Assembly: GCA_949289155.1 (NCBI GenBank)
Contig: CASEMX010000006.1
Span: forward strand, 1-64,000
Source of the DNA: an uncultured Parabacteroides sp.
GTDB taxonomy: Bacteria; Bacteroidota; Bacteroidia; Bacteroidales; Tannerellaceae
Reading direction: 5' to 3'
Length of the DNA stretch: 64,000 nucleotides
Shown here: piece after piece, positions 62,298 to 64,000 of the stretch
Position numbering within the stretch: position 1 is the first letter of the stretch
Layout: each line of letters starts with the position of its first letter
Position numbers and translations under genes: made by a program
The notes under the pieces: model-generated
Seen by the model: only the letters and a program-made list of their open reading frames with translations
What the model was told of the DNA's origin: nothing
The model's database searches: none

Positions 62298-63503
62298 ATG
62301 AAAAAGATGAGTTTTTATTGGCGTAGTGCCCTCGCTTCTATGGTATTGGGTACAATGGTATGGTTTACGGCTTGTAGTGATGACCCGGAACCCAATCCGG
62401 GAGTGGACCCTACACCGGAACCGACGGATATTTATGATTATGCTTATACTGCAGAGAATGCAGCATCATGGGGAAACTATATGTATCAGGTGGCGCTGCT
62501 GCTGCGGAACGATGGCGAGAATCTGTATAATGACTGGGCAACGAGTTATGAAGGGGGCGCACCCTTTGCCGAGACCTTCAAGAACCATAGCGGGACCAAC
62601 TTCCCTACGGCATTGAGCTGTGTGGAAGAGATGATTGCCAAGTGCGAGGAAATCGCGAATGAGGTAGGTTCGGCAAAGATAGGAGACCCCATGAATTTGT
62701 ATAACTCCGGAGATACGCAAGCGGCGCTGTATGCTGTGGAGTCATGGTATAGCTGGCACTCGCGGGATGATTATACCAATAATATATGGTCTATCCGGAA
62801 CTCCTATTATGGAACGGTCTCAGCGGATGATGCGAACGATAGCGGAGATATTCAGACGCATTCCATTTATCGCTTGATGGAGACATTGGACCCTGAACTG
62901 AACCAGCAGATAGATGAGGCTATCCATACGGCCGCTGAAGCGATACAGGCGATTCCGCAACCCTTCCGTAACAATATCAATTGTGAAGAGGCGGTCGCTG
63001 CACAAGAGGCATGCTTGGACTTGGAAGAGATTCTGCGGAGTGCACGGAGCACTATCAATGCAGCATACGCAACCAATGTGGATGATGCGCAGTTGGAGGC
63101 CATTGTCGCACAGTATGTGGATTATGTCGTGCTGCCTACCTATAAGGAGTTGGCAGAGCAGAATGCGAACTTATATACGGCAGTCCAAGCCTTCCGGGAG
63201 AACCCGAGCAATGAGGCGTTCGATGCGGCTTGCGATGCTTGGTTGATTGCACGTGAACCGTGGGAGAAGAGCGAGGGGTTCCTGTTCGGTCCGGTGGACT
63301 GGCGTGGTCTTGACCCGAATATGGACAGCTGGCCATTAGACCAAGAGGCGATAGTGAATATTTTGGAGTCGGGCAACTTCGATGCATTGCAATGGGGCGA
63401 GGAGGATAGCTCGGAAGATGTAGAGGCTGCCCAGAATGTGCGTGGCTTCCATACGTTGGAGTTCCTGCTCTTCATGAATGGCGAACCCCGCACGGTCGAT
63501 TAA
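62298..63503 (+). CDS. Imelysin (M75) family lipoprotein
   Basis: 401 residues. The lipidated Cys is residue 26 (WFTAC), followed by an acidic Pro-rich linker. The imelysin GxHxxE motif reads RGFHTLEFLLF near residue 382, and the fold's other block GPVDWRGLDPNMDSWP precedes it. Two four-helix bundles are expected between. Imelysins lie in iron-uptake operons in many bacteria and may bind iron or haem. It follows the porin gene by 33 bases. Confidence 0.9.
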   Translation: MKKMSFYWRSALASMVLGTMVWFTACSDDPEPNPGVDPTPEPTDIYDYAYTAENAASWGNYMYQVALLLRNDGENLYNDWATSYEGGAPFAETFKNHSGTNFPTALSCVEEMIAKCEEIANEVGSAKIGDPMNLYNSGDTQAALYAVESWYSWHSRDDYTNNIWSIRNSYYGTVSADDANDSGDIQTHSIYRLMETLDPELNQQIDEAIHTAAEAIQAIPQPFRNNINCEEAVAAQEACLDLEEILRSARSTINAAYATNVDDAQLEAIVAQYVDYVVLPTYKELAEQNANLYTAVQAFRENPSNEAFDAACDAWLIAREPWEKSEGFLFGPVDWRGLDPNMDSWPLDQEAIVNILESGNFDALQWGEEDSSEDVEAAQNVRGFHTLEFLLFMNGEPRTVD

Positions 63504-63520
63504 TAGAGGCTATTTGAGTC

Positions 63521-64000
63521 ATGATGAATCATTGGGCACGATTATCTATCGGGATAGGGCTATTGCTGGTGCTGTTGGTCGCCTGCGAGGAGGAGGACAA
63601 GATGGACATCGACACCGTGGCCGTACCAGCCAATTATGCACTGTCGGCAGGGACATCTACTATCTTTCTCAATTCCTCTACGGCTTATGATACGGAGGCG
63701 GATTGGGTATCGGGGATTTATTCCTCCCGCTTTACCAGTGGCGATGGGTTGTATGACGATGTGCGCACCAGCAGCAACAATCCCAATGTGGGCGGATTAG
63801 GTCCTGTATATGCAGGCTATTCGTGCGGGAGTTGCCATCGCAATGCAGGCCGTACGCGCCCTACCTTATGGAGCGAAGGTGGCTCGGGCAGCTATGGGTT
63901 CTCCTCGATGTTGGTTTATGTCTCTCGCCGTAACGGGGCGAACTTCAAGGACTATGGCCGTGTGCTGCATGACCAAGCCATCTATGGGGTAGAGCCGGAA
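63521..64000 (+). CDS. Di-heme oxidoreductase family lipoprotein (3' end outside window)
   Basis: 160 residues visible; the frame continues past the end. A lipobox LLVAC puts the lipidated Cys at residue 22. The heme c site CGSCHRNAG (CxxCH) near residue 103 is typical of the DUF1111 di-heme family, which usually follows imelysin genes in Bacteroidales. Such proteins are related to di-heme peroxidases and are thought to act in iron-linked redox steps. An in-frame ATG at 63524 is an alternative start. Confidence 0.85.
   Translation, partial: MMNHWARLSIGIGLLLVLLVACEEEDKMDIDTVAVPANYALSAGTSTIFLNSSTAYDTEADWVSGIYSSRFTSGDGLYDDVRTSSNNPNVGGLGPVYAGYSCGSCHRNAGRTRPTLWSEGGSGSYGFSSMLVYVSRRNGANFKDYGRVLHDQAIYGVEPE

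Overview
The window reads as chromosomal DNA of a gut-type Bacteroidales bacterium, perhaps Parabacteroides or a relative; I cannot fix the genus. The evidence is a SusC/SusD pair with a FecR-type regulator, a tig-clpP-clpX-recQ run, an OstA-like/SurA operon, Bacteroidetes-type promoters (TTTG, about 20 nt, TAnnTTTG), a GH95 fucosidase, lipoproteins with lipoboxes, and a C-terminal tail of the type IX secretion kind. I saw no rRNA or tRNA genes.

Layout. 1-265: the end of a DUF6261-like gene. 550-5955 (minus): an envelope-biogenesis operon with two parvulin isomerases, a chaperone-like lipoprotein and an OstA-like protein. 6183-11897 (minus): recQ, clpX, clpP, tig. 12031-17907 (minus): an outer-membrane protein, a fluoride channel, a GH95 alpha-L-fucosidase and an MsbA-like exporter. 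18276-22079 (plus): an HU-like/winged-helix protein followed by three tandem paralogues of a family I do not recognise. 22176-31763 (plus): a TonB-dependent barrel protein, ftsX, a DUF3098 protein, uppP, truB, queA, folK, a small basic protein, metK behind a SAM-II-type riboswitch, and a second HU-like gene. 31924-36000 (plus): an M16 peptidase and a glycosidase-like lipoprotein. 36634-37334: a small-protein/GNAT pair resembling a toxin-antitoxin module. 37427-39252: a secreted ubiquitin-GLUG protein with a frameshift. 39370-42751: a CPBP protease, lptB, and mlaE/mlaF. 42979-50609 (minus): a SusC/SusD locus whose only visible enzyme is a phosphoesterase, with an orphan FecR. 50982-54335: cardiolipin synthase, sufS and a glycine-zipper lipoprotein. 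54710-58494 (minus): a defence-like group of RhuM, WYL, an unknown protein and a PD-(D/E)XK nuclease. 59085-60730: a DUF6261 gene and a PIN toxin-antitoxin pair. 60936-64000: a porin, imelysin and di-heme oxidoreductase operon, probably for iron or haem uptake.

The two most striking things are these. First, a predicted secreted protein whose mature part starts exactly at a eukaryote-like ubiquitin (49 of 69 residues identical to human ubiquitin by my alignment), followed by GLUG repeats and, after a one-base frameshift, a secretion tail. Second, at least eight intergenic arrays of short, partly palindromic repeats whose sequences differ from locus to locus but whose pitch is always 21-22 nt, about two helical turns. 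Four belong to one sequence family with a perfect palindrome at one end. Two of those copies, 8 kb apart, are identical except for exactly one missing 22-nt unit. Both HU-like genes have such an array directly upstream.
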